Positions 53,501-63,000 of a DNA stretch of 64,000 nt are shown piece by piece. This DNA is from Apostichopus japonicus. Taxonomy: Eukaryota; Echinodermata; Holothuroidea; Aspidochirotida; Stichopodidae. A model generated the notes under the pieces. It was not told the DNA's origin. It made no database searches and saw only the letters and a program-made list of their open reading frames with translations. A program made the translations under genes and the position numbers. The stretch covers positions 21,479,713 through 21,543,712 of the forward strand of contig NC_092574.1 of the NCBI RefSeq assembly GCF_037975245.1, written 5' to 3'. How positions within the stretch are numbered: position 1 is the first letter of the stretch; each line of letters opens with the position of its first letter.

Positions 53501-54161
53501 GGGGGGGGGGGCAACATGGGCAATTGCACCGGGCACCCCTGCCAGAGGTACCCCCTCTATACAAAATATTATAATGTATGATATAATCATATATAAATAC
53601 CTTACTTTATTTAATTTTATTATAAAACAAATTTAAATACAAATTTGTACTTTGTCTCACCCAAAAAACAAAAAAAATCTACTTGGAGTTTTGCTGGCAT
53701 GTATTTACAGTCATGTATACATGTAAATACTTCAGATATTTAACTCATTTAACCTTTCTATGTATGTATAATTTGTCAGTTCCAATTACAGGCAATAAAG
53801 TGACTTTGATGTATAAATTTGGTCATTTGTTGTGTATTTCAAGTTCTGTGTACGAGGGGCCCACAGAAACTTAAGTGCCCCCAATCTTCATCCGACACTG
53901 CCTATAGACATAACCCCCCCCCCCCCCCAACAAACACACCCACCTTACCAGCCTTTCCACCCAACCCTGTCATCCGTTTTGTGAAATTTGTTGACAAACA
54001 AACCTACCACGTGGTATATTGACTGGACCAAGATTCAACTGCTGTAGCTTCTGTTGTGCGACGATTTTCAAGTGGCGGCGCTCTACATCTGACAGATGAA
54101 TAAGAGCTTTCGGAGACAACTGTAACCTTCGACCTTTAGTACTCTCCCAAACACCATTACC
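21542..54161 (-). CDS. ARHGAP6: Rho GTPase-activating protein, ARHGAP6/36-like (partial, 5' end outside window)
   Basis: Nine exons join in phase on the minus strand: 54161-54008, 50195-50094, 45124-44961, 35278-35045, 27645-27495, 25221-25070, 24365-24171, 23710-23613 and 23321-21542. They total 3030 nt, 1009 codons plus TAA. The RhoGAP domain is about residues 180-385, with arginine finger R208 in GIFRVSG, LLKEYFRDLPEPLL, and NLGTLFGPN (N337). The family stimulates GTP hydrolysis by Rho-type GTPases and affects actin. Assignment to ARHGAP6/36 rests on the pre-domain VWES, FGIP and LLEAL blocks and the post-domain SLQEEVLRAISETDPDALDF block. The symbol marks the family; 6 versus 36 cannot be settled here. 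The last exon is a long Ser/Pro tail. Confidence 0.88.
21858..22138 (-). repeat. 42-residue tandem modules in the RhoGAP tail (126-bp unit)
   Basis: The motif SP-(L/I/V)TSPL-x-SRR recurs every 42 residues (VPSPLTSRR, SPITSPLPSRR, SPVTSPLTSRR) and VPSRESPI recurs at the same spacing. Two units and a partial third are recognisable, with about half of the residues shared. Confidence 0.85.
23613..23710 (-). CDS. ARHGAP6: RhoGAP exon after the GAP domain
   Basis: Acceptor tatgtag, donor gtaaac. It encodes IPVSLQEEVLRAISETDPDA then LDFILNQRTTEM. The 'evl..l.etDPD..dy' pattern follows the GAP domain in ARHGAP6 and is one of the best family markers here. Confidence 0.87.
23778..24000. repeat. TA/TG microsatellite with a perfect SINE-tail palindrome
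   Basis: Runs of tatata with 'tgtgtg' interruptions. Inside are two perfect 33-base arms, 23887-23919 and 23938-23970, in inverted orientation around an AT spacer. Each arm contains 'gattttccaactcattacg', which is the 3' end of the SINE seen at 13964 and 59857. Confidence 0.9.
24171..24365 (-). CDS. ARHGAP6: RhoGAP exon: GAP domain, C-terminal part
   Basis: Acceptor tgttgaag, donor gtatgt. It encodes VGGNKMNAQNLGTLFGPNIL then KKTKGGLAP and a helix ending LIQHYKEIYQ. NLGTLFGPN is the conserved GAP segment that contacts the GTPase switch regions. Phase 0 on both sides. Confidence 0.88.
25070..25221 (-). CDS. ARHGAP6: RhoGAP exon: GAP domain, central helices
   Basis: Acceptor ctgacctcag, donor gtatgc. 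The first two bases complete a Lys codon (A+AG). It encodes FDTFEEKLSTIRLGACLLPV then VHRDVLFSLMKFLSKVADEA, the LLP...L..L..FL pattern of RhoGAP domains. Upstream open frame rich in proline is intronic. Confidence 0.87.
27074..27143. repeat. 70-bp perfect palindrome made of two 32-bp palindromic units
   Basis: The unit gatccactcttaaccc-tatagggttaagagtg-type repeats twice. Each unit is its own reverse complement and the whole 70 bp is also a perfect palindrome, ending where flanking bases stop pairing. The centre of each unit is aaccctatagggtt, two telomere-like heptamers facing away from each other. Confidence 0.95.
27495..27645 (-). CDS. ARHGAP6: RhoGAP exon: GAP domain, LLKEYFRDLPEPLL segment
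   Basis: Acceptor ttgtttcag, donor gtgagt. It encodes IRESYDKGEVVIFTRDQSPH and then DVGALLKEYFRDLPEPLLTR, the strongest RhoGAP signature in the window. Phase 0 at start, 1 at end; both fit the neighbours. Confidence 0.9.
28405..28592. repeat. ATGA/ATGG tetranucleotide-rich array
   Basis: Degenerate gaatgaat, atggatgg and gggtgggtgg units over about 190 bp, with imperfect spacing. The open frame on the minus strand is a product of the repeat. Confidence 0.85.
31561..31584 (+). promoter_or_regulatory. Candidate 3' splice site for a 5' UTR intron
   Basis: A T/C-rich tract ending 'atcaatttgcag' lies about 134 bp before the ATG of the nested gene. It would suit an upstream non-coding exon. A TATAAAA at 31711-31717 abuts the ATG and is too close to act as the promoter. 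Confidence 0.3.
31718..33424 (+). CDS. Single-exon predicted type II membrane protein, SGNH/GDSL-hydrolase-like
   Basis: A 568-codon uninterrupted frame, far longer than chance in this AT-rich DNA. Residues about 10-31 form a hydrophobic signal anchor (LFIFSLVGFNIIVLCM). After a basic stem comes IHIGVIGGSQSSAS (S160 a possible nucleophile), then HNAALPLASSAYF, DIIIWELSVEDF and ELIHADQLLSKTTHQQASLF. This is the layout of SGNH esterase blocks, with E-x-x-H (320-323) where D-x-x-H would be expected. Several N-x-S/T sequons (N149, N296, N299 and later ones) suit a luminal domain. The C-terminal 150 residues look like a separate beta-rich domain. It lies within a RhoGAP intron on the other strand and has no coding introns, so an old retrocopy is possible. 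Function unproven. Confidence 0.8.
   Translation: MARFTSLELGHLFIFSLVGFNIIVLCMNFAAVSKHQGFRKLQNVWKTGDVNGQGKNVRQERTKISRWENHRDEQNRNIKWSDIKDKHKSLPAQNKMRATLSSLREYTSSFLRQARLLQMEDDMFRYKSVTNEGDVGKLNRLIADVMMTNKTIHIGVIGGSQSSASLCDANNCLYIELVVSWLRTVLGVNVILHNAALPLASSAYFSWCLHPHLDASKMDIIIWELSVEDFLFKELLTKNRYTNPGQLQEELTRRLLSLPNDPYIIYFNFLSVEDMKNRDCLNSEHISGKILARHYNITNISWGTAVCSRISRRTGFMTNELIHADQLLSKTTHQQASLFMINFFKKKIEKVALTEFQKAQTDVRYIRGLIKLHDVFLQNSKASNKAAETSLRRSYNSKQSTSLPNPRWTAKWLTQSQCWPASTPQFVPDSKLSFPKNGGWETIFSDRENWYTSTGSTQILEFPLRIERKLNQTAIISIVTVVCGYCGQALVFLDGDVKKSKLLYGTWSTHAFRIDEIFEKIDPGDHTLFISSLEEKPYKLAAVMVGYRTLDDMEKNETTSFKIVKDKL
33796..33801 (+). terminator. Candidate poly(A) signal, nested gene
   Basis: AATAAA followed by an A run, about 370 bp after the stop codon, the first good hexamer downstream. 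Confidence 0.35.
33925..34620. repeat. Diverged ~140-bp tandem repeats with TGACCT half-sites
   Basis: Four to five units share the order 'cagttatcgtgtttacaa', 'tgacct..tgacc', 'ccaccaa.ttcaatagag' and 'caagtgggac'. A perfect TGACCTTTGACCT is at 34390-34402. A related copy is at 58800-59310. Likely a family of dispersed repeats common in marine invertebrates. Confidence 0.7.
35045..35278 (-). CDS. ARHGAP6: RhoGAP exon: start of GAP domain with arginine finger
   Basis: Acceptor tgttctacag, donor gtatgg. It encodes STALLEALSLSS, a basic stretch, then LKIPRVVSACFRFIEAYGLR and TEGIFRVSGSKKRVRQ. The Arg in GIFR (residue 208 of the joined protein) is the catalytic finger. Phase 0 at both ends, 78 codons. 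Confidence 0.9.
35541..35640. repeat. TA and TAA microsatellite
   Basis: About 16 TA units followed by TAA/TAATAT triplets. Confidence 0.9.
37710..37767. repeat. Hairpin with 22-base arms
   Basis: Arms 37710-37731 and 37746-37767 are complementary except one G-U-type position; the loop is 14 bases. Pairing continues weakly outside (37705-37708 region). Size resembles a pre-miRNA, or a small MITE remnant. Confidence 0.8.
38510..38820 (+). repeat. Dispersed repeat, copy B
   Basis: Same family and orientation as 9385-9650. It has gained an A/G-rich insertion (aagaagaagaaaaaag) near 38645. Confidence 0.65.
42991..43257. mobile_element. hAT-like MITE, copy 2, with perfect 8-bp target-site duplication
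   Basis: A 267-bp element with termini caggcgcgtagcgagg and cctggctacgcgcctg, near-perfect inverted repeats. Flanked by gtttagat at 42983-42990 and 43258-43265. The interior has a G run followed by 'ggcggtcgtcc' next to the right terminus, as in copy 1. No transposase. Confidence 0.92.
43434..43577. repeat. Two tandem 72-bp units
   Basis: Two units differ at only a few bases; each contains two shorter 'actacaaaacaac' type subrepeats. The 24-residue protein repeat in one frame is incidental. Confidence 0.93.
44023..44092 (-). mobile_element. Penelope-like terminal-repeat fragment, copy 2
   Basis: Same core as 15151-15236 ('gggcctgacgtttcgatcct' to 'agaggc'), preceded by gtgtaaaagtaagt and followed by 'tatctagtggataag', which is the inverse of the 5' flank of copy 1. 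Confidence 0.5.
44961..45124 (-). CDS. ARHGAP6: RhoGAP exon: FGIP block before the GAP domain
   Basis: Acceptor ttctttcag, donor gtaagt. It encodes NSPLIFGIPIEKCLQNDQDL followed by a basic region ending RKSSRSLH. The FGxP block is shared with ARHGAP6. The leading AT completes GAT with the G left by the exon before; phase 0 at the end. The opposite strand also has an open frame here, which is not real. Confidence 0.86.
45560..45787. mobile_element. MITE with CRE-like sequence in both termini
   Basis: Left end attgcgcaataat-taatgacgtcatac; right end is the same in reverse complement except four central bases. About 27-bp termini enclose 228 bp. TGACGTCA occurs at 45577-45584 and 45764-45771. 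Target-site duplication is uncertain; no coding capacity. Confidence 0.82.
46860..47670 (+). mobile_element. Degraded RTE-type LINE reverse transcriptase (3' part)
   Basis: Fragments in shifting frames include HVDNNVTKAV, GRGVRQGDTL, FRKSNLGERV, NINGEMLTDLRCADDVALTT and, further on, blocks resembling the C-terminal region (RYLGQ-like, YGAETWT-like, RWAGHIARSQ). The catalytic box reads CADD instead of (F/Y)ADD. There is a frameshift near 46990, a GA microsatellite at 47161-47180 and stops after that. Dead copy; 5' part absent. Confidence 0.85.
50094..50195 (-). CDS. ARHGAP6: RhoGAP small basic exon
   Basis: 102 bases between acceptor cattttacag and donor gtttgt. It encodes LSELKKKKGGLLKGGRNKAT then NFFDSWRESKDSK. 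It starts with AT after a G and ends with G, so it is phase-symmetric (1-1) and can be included or skipped without changing frame. ARHGAP6 has a lysine-rich exon at the same place. The donor is weaker than those of other exons, so alternative splicing is plausible. Confidence 0.75.
50196..54007. other. RhoGAP intron, 3.8 kb
   Basis: Mostly plain AT-rich DNA with a C run at 52323-52334 and the hAT-like element at 53485-53900. Nothing else recognised. Confidence 0.6.
53485..53900. mobile_element. hAT-like non-autonomous element with near-perfect target-site duplication
   Basis: 416 bp. Left end cagtgctggattgatcgggg; right end, reverse complemented, cagtgtcggatgaagattgg. Flanks cctataaa (53477-53484) and cctataga (53901-53908) differ at one of eight bases. 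A different family from the element at 5026 and 42991. AT-rich interior without a transposase. Confidence 0.75.
54008..54161 (-). CDS. ARHGAP6: RhoGAP first exon seen: VWES/LSDVE block
   Basis: Acceptor cttttctag, donor gtaggt. It encodes GNGVWESTKGRRLQLSPKAL then IHLSDVERRHLKIVAQQKLQ and LNLGPVNIPR. This matches the ARHGAP6 region 'W.s..gr...l..i..LsevEr..Lq..a...L'. Because the exon begins at a splice acceptor, a preceding exon must exist upstream. Confidence 0.87.
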
Positions 54162-57100
54162 CTAGAAAAGACAAGAAATCAATTAGATGAAAATTATTAA
54201 ATTATTGAGGAGGGCTGTAAAGGTGGACAGAGGTATATTATAACATATTTAGAAACCTTTTTACGAGGAAGGGCCAACTTTGCAACATATTTGTCAAATG
54301 GAACAGGTAGCTGCTGATCTGCCAATCCCCTAGTTGGAATCATCGATAATCGATAAAAATGTTATTGTGGTTATTGTGTTATTGTGGTTAAGGAAATTCC
54401 TATAGAAACACAATGGCTACGTTTTACACCAGGTACTTTTCCACTGACCGCTGCAGACACGTGGTATATAAGTGCAGTAATGAGTAATCGATACTTAAGG
54501 TACCCTTGGGAAGCAAGAAAACAAGAAAGCAATTTGGTAAAGACCCCTTTAGGTATATTTCCGTTTTAGGTCAGTAGTTTAGACAAGATGATTATGACTT
54601 TGATATTCAACTTTAATAATATAAATTGAAGCTAATGAAGACAAGAGGATGTGGTAATACTTCCGTTAAACCAAAAAGAACCGGAATTCTAATTATCTGT
54701 TTAATTATTTGTTTCTAAGCAAACAATGGATATATGACTCCATATGCAGATGTGATCATCATTTGCATACATTTACACCGTATCGTATAGCGCCATTCTA
54801 CAGGAAGCACTTTGAACTAGTTAAAACCAGCAAGTGATTACAGCTTCCTGATCATAACCGATATGCACAATGCATTTCAGCGAACGAAATTTTCCAACGA
54901 TGAGAAATGAAAAATTGTATAATAAACTTGCTCTGTGTCAACTAAATCACCCAATATTGTTTCATAAAATGTTATTTTAAATTAAAAGTGGAAGATACAT
55001 TTGTTTTAGTGAATCAAATTCATTTAACTCGAGTATAACACATATATAGATTTATGCACTATATCCGCAGTTCTGTTATATTATAAATAACAAGATTCCA
55101 TAATATATAGCGTGACATACCAATTGGTACAAAAAAAAATTCTAAAAAAAAATTCAGGCCACTTGGTGACATATGTTGATGACAGAGTGCAAGATGCTTA
55201 CAAATTAACGATGTAATTACAAATATAAATTGTTAATTCTAACATGTATGTGTTAAAAATATTCAGAAATTAGTCTATTGTTTTAATTAATTAATCAAAC
55301 TGAGTGATACGATTAAACAAACCTTTGTACTCTAGGGTAAAACAACGTTAATATTTCTCAACAATTTATATTACTAAACCGCGTTAATGTAACATTTTGT
55401 TATCATGCAAAGGTCAGACACTGCCAGGCAAGACGATTGTCTAGCCTAACAGATTAAATGTATACACGGCGCTTGTGCTAACCAAAAGTGCATGACGCTT
55501 GTAAAACGTGAGCCGCTCGCATGTACGTCAGGTGGTCACGTGTTTTGCACCTACGTGCATTTATCGTCACTGTTTTTAAGTGAATTCTTATTGAAACCTG
55601 TCACGTTAGATGACGGTGTAAACCGCCGTCCCTGCTTGAAACTGTCAGCTTTATTCTTGTGACCATAACAGTCATCATTTTCACATTGTATCCCCAACGG
55701 GCAATCCTGCGCTAATCAAACCAAATCTATGGAGTCACTTCAGACGAAAGCAGACGGTAAAGTATATAGTACCACTAAACTGTAAGGTGGCTACGCGGAA
55801 CTGTTCTTGAACTTAACTGGAAAGCCACGAATCTTATTTGCATCAAAACAGTTTGACAGAGAAAGGAACATAATCCTTTTGGTATTCAAAGAGGAAGACA
55901 AAAGGTAAAATAGGCTGCACAACGACTATGAGTATTTTAAATTCCCAATTGTGTGAAGGCCTTAACTTCAAAGGAGGTGGGAATTGAACCAAACGCAATC
56001 TATCGATCAAATCTTTGATAGCTGGAATATATTATGTACAGTTGAATTAGGCCTCATGTCCACACCGCTCTAAGATTGATAACAGTTATTAAAGTCAATC
56101 GTGTATGACGTAATTAATCACATGACAAGATCAACTCACGCCAACAGGACTACATTGTGATATATAGCAACGTTATTACAAGACGCCGTAAGGCAGACGC
56201 CGAAACGGACACTCTTCTATACGTGAAGAAATCATTCCGTTAGTGCATATAGCTATAGCACGAGCTATACAGCATTTATGAGGAGCAACAAAACACAATA
56301 AAACTGATTGGTATTTTTTTGTTAAAGTTTGAGAACGATAGATCATGCATAAGAAATTTAACGTTATTGTGTACAGGGTTATGATAGGACAGCAATTCGA
56401 AAAAGGAGGAAGGCGGCATTAAATTTACTTAATAGGGAACAATTTTGGGGTAGAATCCTAGGTGTATAGGCTAATTAGTAGCGATTTTACTCAAGCATTG
56501 GTCCAGATATGACTACAACTGCGGAACATTTAATACGACTCCGTCAATATATATCAATATATATATATATATCAATATATATGGTACACTCTTACAAATT
56601 GTAGTCCCCGAAAAATAAAGGTGCCTGCAATTGGTTCTTGGATATTTTCAGCAGATCTTGTAAATATAATACAAAATCAATTTTCTCCTTAATTGATTTT
56701 ATTCATTTTTTTGGCGGGAAACCTCAGGCATATATGATAGATCCCATACTTTTCGAATTATTTGGTAACTTCGGTAAACTTGGGTAAATTATGTCGATAA
56801 AGGTATTGGTGATTTAATAAATTATCTACATTCACTCACCAATTAATTCATTAGTCATGAAATGAAACAGAAATAGATTTATAGAAAATTTATGTACATC
56901 GTTCTCACTTTTAACCTGTTTTATAGAACACGAATCTGCTCTTAACAGGATATGAGGCTTGCGTATTTAAGTACAGAACCCAGTTGCAGCGAGACCACCT
57001 CAAGAGGCGGAAGGGAACGCCCTCTCCTCCGCCTCACATCCCCCCCCCCCCCATCCCCGCATCTCTCCCTCAGATATTTAGGGTATACGTTTAATGGTAT

Positions 57101-58799
57101 CGTTCATTATATATACTATGCTATTGTGTTTATAAATACCGTACTTTGGCATACAAAGGGATTTGCTTGCACCCTCGATTGAGAGCATTCCTTTTTCCCC
57201 CTTGCTTCCCTTGCTTGCACCTTCGACAAATTTGCTTCTTGGACAAATAAAATGCCACAAAACCTGCCTAGGTTAATGAATCTAGAGGTCATAGAATTCA
57301 TTAAAGAAACTCGGGAGGCTCCCGTTCTCACAATTGTATAACAAGGCTATATCCTCGTCACGTATAGAGAGTAGACTATGCCTGAAACACTTTCATTTAT
57401 CTGTTGTTCCCGTCTTTTCGATTAAAGGGTATTTTGTCATTTAAATCTTCTACTATAATAGGGGCCTGTATATACATGATAAGGGGGTCCATCGCAACGT
57501 GCTGTCAAACTGGTGGACACGGGATTTCAGATTTATTCATGGTCTCCTAAACAGCAATCGATATCAACTTTAATTGCTGACGATGATTGGGATGCTATGA
57601 GGCGTAATAAACGAATTCGAATAAATGGCTTTTGTTGAGCGATGACAGGACCGATGGTGGGAAGGTTTGATTCCCTAATAAATCCTTGTGAATAGCTTTA
57701 TATACAACAAGGCCTACTCAAACAGTCATCAATTATGGGAATGGGACTTAACAAGGCGACAGAAGCCGGTGGTCTAACTGAGAAAAGTACTTTAAAAAGA
57801 TAAAAGATTAAAGTATCGAAAATCCGGTAAAATATTACCCATTCAATTCTCTGCAGATTTTTTTTTTTTTTTTACGTCTAGGAAATTAAAGACTGTAGTG
57901 AAACCGAGGGAAGTGAATAGAGGAAACGTATTGGGTGGATTAGGGGAGGGGGAACAAGCGTAAATACCCCCAGACTGATTTAGGTAGGGGCATGGCTCTT
58001 TATGGAAGGGTCCTAAGTGGATCCAGAATTGATAAAAGAAGGGTGTGACTCTAGGGTAGTTGATACTGTCTCACATATATGTGCAGGGATGTGTGGGGGG
58101 GGGTCATCCCTCATCCCTCAGGAAAATCAATAAAAGTTAAGTCGTCGAATGATACATTCTGAGGTGTATATTTACACTACAAATGACGTCAATAACATTA
58201 GGTGTAAACAATGAGGTAGTGTATACAAGGTAGTGTATAAACACATGCTTCGCTATATACTATTTTTTTACTGAATTTTTGTGGGAGGTTACCAAGGAGG
58301 AGGGTGTACACAACTACATTTCCATCACGGGATCCGAGCCTAAGGTCCTGTGAACAAAGGCGTGGTATAATTCTTCCCCAGTTGAATGTAAAAGAAAACC
58401 AACCGGAATATTCACCCTACCCCCACCCCACCCCACTGACTGACGATGGAGGTGAGGAGGGGTGCGTACAGCCCGGCCACCGCAACAACAACTAAGTTTC
58501 ATTTGATATATTCTTGTAACTGAATGTCACTACTTGAAATTATTCCTTTGAATTTTACGAGCTCTCACTCACTAAAATAGAGCATCAGTAATCATGTGTT
58601 AGGTAAACTCTGGTACACGGTGGTATCATTGTATGTATACCTACCTATACAAACGGCAAATGTAAACCTTTCCATAGCCTGGGGGTAAAATATCCATGCA
58701 TTCACCGAGTAAATAATGTCTAGCTTGTTTATACTATGTACCTCAGAAGTAACGGGGGTAATAGAGCTTTAGCTTGTCTGTAAGTGGATTAGTTTTCTC

Positions 58800-59310
58800 A
58801 GGTCACTCTGTCTTAAAGACCCCTGTTATGCTCACAACATTGACGGAAGCTACTTCAATGGTCATACTCAATCATAAGCCCTGCGAGGGGAAGATTTTTG
58901 TTACGTAATTTCGCGTCATCTTTTGACCCCAAATGACCTTTGACCTTATAGATAAGTACAACCATGGAGCTATAAACTCTGTTTATAGTTCCATGGTACA
59001 GTACAATATTTAAGTCCCATCGTCGGTTGCTCAATGAATCAAGTTTAATCAAAGACAAACAGTCACTCTGGGAGCAGTAAGCTTTTGACCCCTATGACCC
59101 TCAGATGACATTTGACCTACTCTTTGTTGATGGAATTATCGCCCCCCCCCCCCCAATGTATATGATACAGGTTCATCAAGCCATGAAGCAAAAACTGTTT
59201 TAGCTCCATGATCAAGCGCAGCAAATTCGGCAAAAGACATAAGAGTATAACCTTTCAACCATTGCTATCGGACGAACGGACGGACAGATCGACCGACGCA
59301 TTACGATGGC
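58800..59310. repeat. Dispersed repeat with DR1-like motif and hairpin
   Basis: Related to 33925-34620 through 'ttgaccccaaatgacctttg'. A perfect TGACCTTTGACCT is at 58934-58946. A 17-base-arm hairpin with a 3-base loop is at 58961-58997 (one G-U-type pair). It ends with 'cggacggacagatcgaccga', a tail typical of such repeats. Confidence 0.65.
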
Positions 59311-59635
59311 AATAGCTCTACTAGTTTATACAAACGTTTCGCGAAGATCATTTGCACTTTTTTTCCATATTTATAGCCTATTTGAAATGTAATTTCCTCC
59401 TTGTTTAAATGAATGAGCTTCAAATTAAAAAAGCTTACGGCTACACTCAAAGTTACAATCAACTTTTTACAAAAAAACCAAATGTTTATAGCAATGACCA
59501 TTAAGACTTGGGTATAAACAGACGCTTTTAGGGAAAAAGACACTCTACTTGAATAATAGTTGACTACTATATTATATCGTCGATTAATATATATACTTCA
59601 TGTTGTGTGCAGTGGTACCATATGGTATATAACTA

Positions 59636-59640
<5 letters not shown>

Positions 59641-59684
<44 letters not shown>
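59641..59684. repeat. TA microsatellite, about 22 units
   Basis: Uninterrupted (AT)n run. Confidence 0.97.
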
Positions 59685-59687
<3 letters not shown>

Positions 59688-59856
59688 TTTGCCTTTGTTG
59701 CTTACCTCCATTTCATTTAACAGTCTGTTCAAAGTATGTCTTATGAGATCCGGCTTTAGGAATAACAAATGACTTCGAGTTGGTTAGCATCATGTTTGAT
59801 CTCTAGAGTAAGGCAAATATGTCACCAAAACAGGACTAGTATTGTTCGATACAGGT

Positions 59857-60040
59857 GACAAACGCCTACTGTGGAATTACGACCTTCCTTACCGGTTTCG
59901 AACCTCTGGACATACAATCAGTGTCCATAGTCTATAGTGGTTAGGGTGTCCGCATATTAAGCGGGAAGCCCGGGTTCGAATCCCGGTGGAGGCTGGAAGT
60001 TTTTTCACTGTTCTGGATTTTCCAACTCACTACAATTTTA
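59857..60040 (+). mobile_element. tRNA-derived SINE, copy 2
   Basis: Same family as 13964-14142. B box ggttcgaatcc is a perfect consensus at 59973-59983; the A box has a 2-base insertion (tagtctatagtgg). Anticodon arm tccgc/gcggg with loop atattaa. The tail 'gattttccaactcactaca' leads into AT-rich sequence. Confidence 0.87.
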
Positions 60041-63000
60041 ATTATATAAACATAAATATATATTTATATATAGCCTATATATAAGATCTTTTTCGCGTAC
60101 CATTCTGCAGCTTAGAGACAAGATGAATAATTGGGAAAGTCGCGCTAATCGAATAGCGGCTAAAAGTTGCAGTGAGGTACTGTATAGGCTTAGGACTTAC
60201 GCACGCCTAGCTACTGTATACATAATAACCTAACACGGATGTTTATTGTATTTATACGATCATCCAAGTGTCAGAAATGTAGATATATATATATATATAA
60301 GTGAAGTATCCTAACAACACTTCTGTAAGACAGTTAAGACTTCCTCGCTTTATGGCCTACTATAGCTTACCATATAGCCATTTTCAGTAAGATGTTATGA
60401 CTAGCGAGTGACTGACAAGTGACGTCACACCTCATTCGCCCACCATATACGAAGAGAAATATGTACCCTTCGATCCCCCACTTAGAACTAGGTCTATGCC
60501 CGTGTGAAGGACATGGCAACTCAGACATTTCGCCTGAGAACAGCATGATACCCCACAAGATTCTAATTTCCTTGAAAATGATGTAGGTTCCAGAAGTTAA
60601 CCCATCAAACGCTTGCAAAGCCCATGCATGAAACCTCTTCAGTTGGATTTACATTATTTAGTGGAGCAGAGGCTGTTTATGTTGGGAGAACAACGGGGAA
60701 CTGGAATTTCCATTAAGAAGAACTTACGATATCAACACTATTGACAGGACGGAGATGGTTGAGTGGGAAGTAAACACACTCGATACTTTTCAAGTAGGGT
60801 CTGCTGGATTTGAGTACTCTCAGTTCTGTAAATGACGTCCTGAATTATCAACGTATAGCTGGTTTCTATTGACAGATAACAAGAAAGCAACCTACTGCAG
60901 AAGGTGGACGGACTTTAAATAGCTGCTTGTGAATGTTGGATAAAGCGGTCAATCGCTTAACAGTCTGCATGTATACGCAATCCAGGGAAAGGGAAGCTGT
61001 GGCCCGGGAATGACGTCATGACGTATTCGTTCGTACAACAGCCTTAAACTAAGTAGTTCCGCGAGAAACTACAAACATTGACAATTTTCACTAAGCTATG
61101 TTTTTCCCTGCACTCGTATATAGATAAACATTATAACCTAATATATACAATGGGGGGACAATAAACTGGAAGAACTGAAATAGGCAGAACGTCGGAATCT
61201 GGAGGGGCGAGTGAGGGTTGGGGTTGGGTTTGGAGGAGTCGCAGGTAGTTGCTGATTCAGCACACCAATACTTTGAAAGGGTCACATGAATTCATGGAAA
61301 GGACCTATAATAAGACAGCGTGCAAGAGGCACTTTCGCAAAGCTAATTTTCTATATAACGTCGCACATGAAAATGTATAAGATCCTGCATACCATTTACA
61401 CAGTTATTGGCAATTTAAGCGTTCATTTTCTAATTACAACTGAGGTTTCAACTGTCGAAAATTCAATAAAGTTTAGCAATTCAAACTGAACATGAAGTAT
61501 TTTATCAGATTTTGATGGATTGCATATAATGGTAGGTCTACTAAAAACAGGCAGGAATATATTATAACTTTCCGAGTTCACTTCTTCTGCAGTTGTTATA
61601 GTTGCTTCCTTCGTTTGTAAGAGTCAAAACTGTCTTGTTGACAAATCTCTTTTACTGCTTATATTGCTAATCTTTCTCTCCAAAAAACACCATTTGCAGC
61701 ATATCCTAAGGCCAGGATGTAACCAAATATTGTAGTAAAAAGAGCAGAAATTGCACGCGTGCCAAATACACTTTTTAAAAAAAATTTGTTTCAGATGAAC
61801 TATTGGTAGAAAATTGCAATTTGGTAAAGCAGGCAAAGCATTTGAACAATTTGTTGTCGTATTTTTTTATGACCAGGACAAACGACGACACGGACAGCTA
61901 AATGATGAATGTCAACACCAACTGTTAGGGATAGTAATAACGACCGTAAAATTGACCCGGCGATGACGGCCGTTACTAAGGAGAGTAAACAAAGCGCACG
62001 CACAACACTAACAGATTCGATACACATCAATGATATTCTCAGGCTATTAGTTAGCTTATCAGTAAGACTGGACGAAAGCGCTGACCGGTAATGAAGACAA
62101 GTTATTGAAAGATGCGAGAACTGTACGGTGACCATTCACTCTATACGTTATAATGTTAAACGTTAGCTGTATAGTCGCTGCGAGTTTGATGATGGAACTG
62201 GTTAGTGACATATCATGATGTGCAATTCTGTTAACATACAATGTAACTTAATTAATGACATCGCTGCTCTTGTAAATATTCAACCATATATACCGTACTT
62301 CACATTATGTTCTTTCTCTTTCTGGGGCACCTCATAACGGTTAATTAAGGTTGCAGTCGGTCTGATCCAAACCATGGTTTATGCAGATTATGCAGATAGT
62401 ATGTTAGCCTGTCTGACCCCCTGTTCCCTCCTCCCTATCCATTTCACCCTCCCCATTCAATTGTCCGCTAATCCTGCACTAATTTTTCCCTTCTCCGTAA
62501 TCTCAGGGCAACAACACACCGTGTGCACCACCAATTGGGATGGTATGGATAAGTGATTAATAACCTATAGCTGACACGTCCCTCTAAGATATAGGTCCAT
62601 ATAGTATCGCTTTACAGTATAACACCCTGTTCACTTAGGTCAATACATTTTAGCACTGTTAAAAAGCTATTTGCACAGAAACCTATACAGGTAATCATTG
62701 TTTGCACTATTCCTTAAGTAATAACGAAGGATTGGTCGGACCAAACCATCCTCGCACAAAAGTCCGTCCATTTACATAACATTTCCGGGGCGACTTCAAC
62801 CGGCCTCACCCTCCATGCAGCCTCACCCCAACCCCCGTATCTCCCCGGTCCCGTGGGTTATCTCATTCACACATCACGTGGGTTCTTGTTATCGGCCGGG
62901 ACTAGCGTCATTGGTCTAATGACAAGATCATTTTACCCACCAATACGACCATCACGTAATGTTCTCCCCCTCATGGCAGTAACCGCCGGGACTACTACTT

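Noticed and set aside
61800-62135. 111-codon minus-strand frame with hydrophobic stretch, possible receptor fragment
   Set aside because: No family motif, no splice context, and the plus strand is also open over the same bases.
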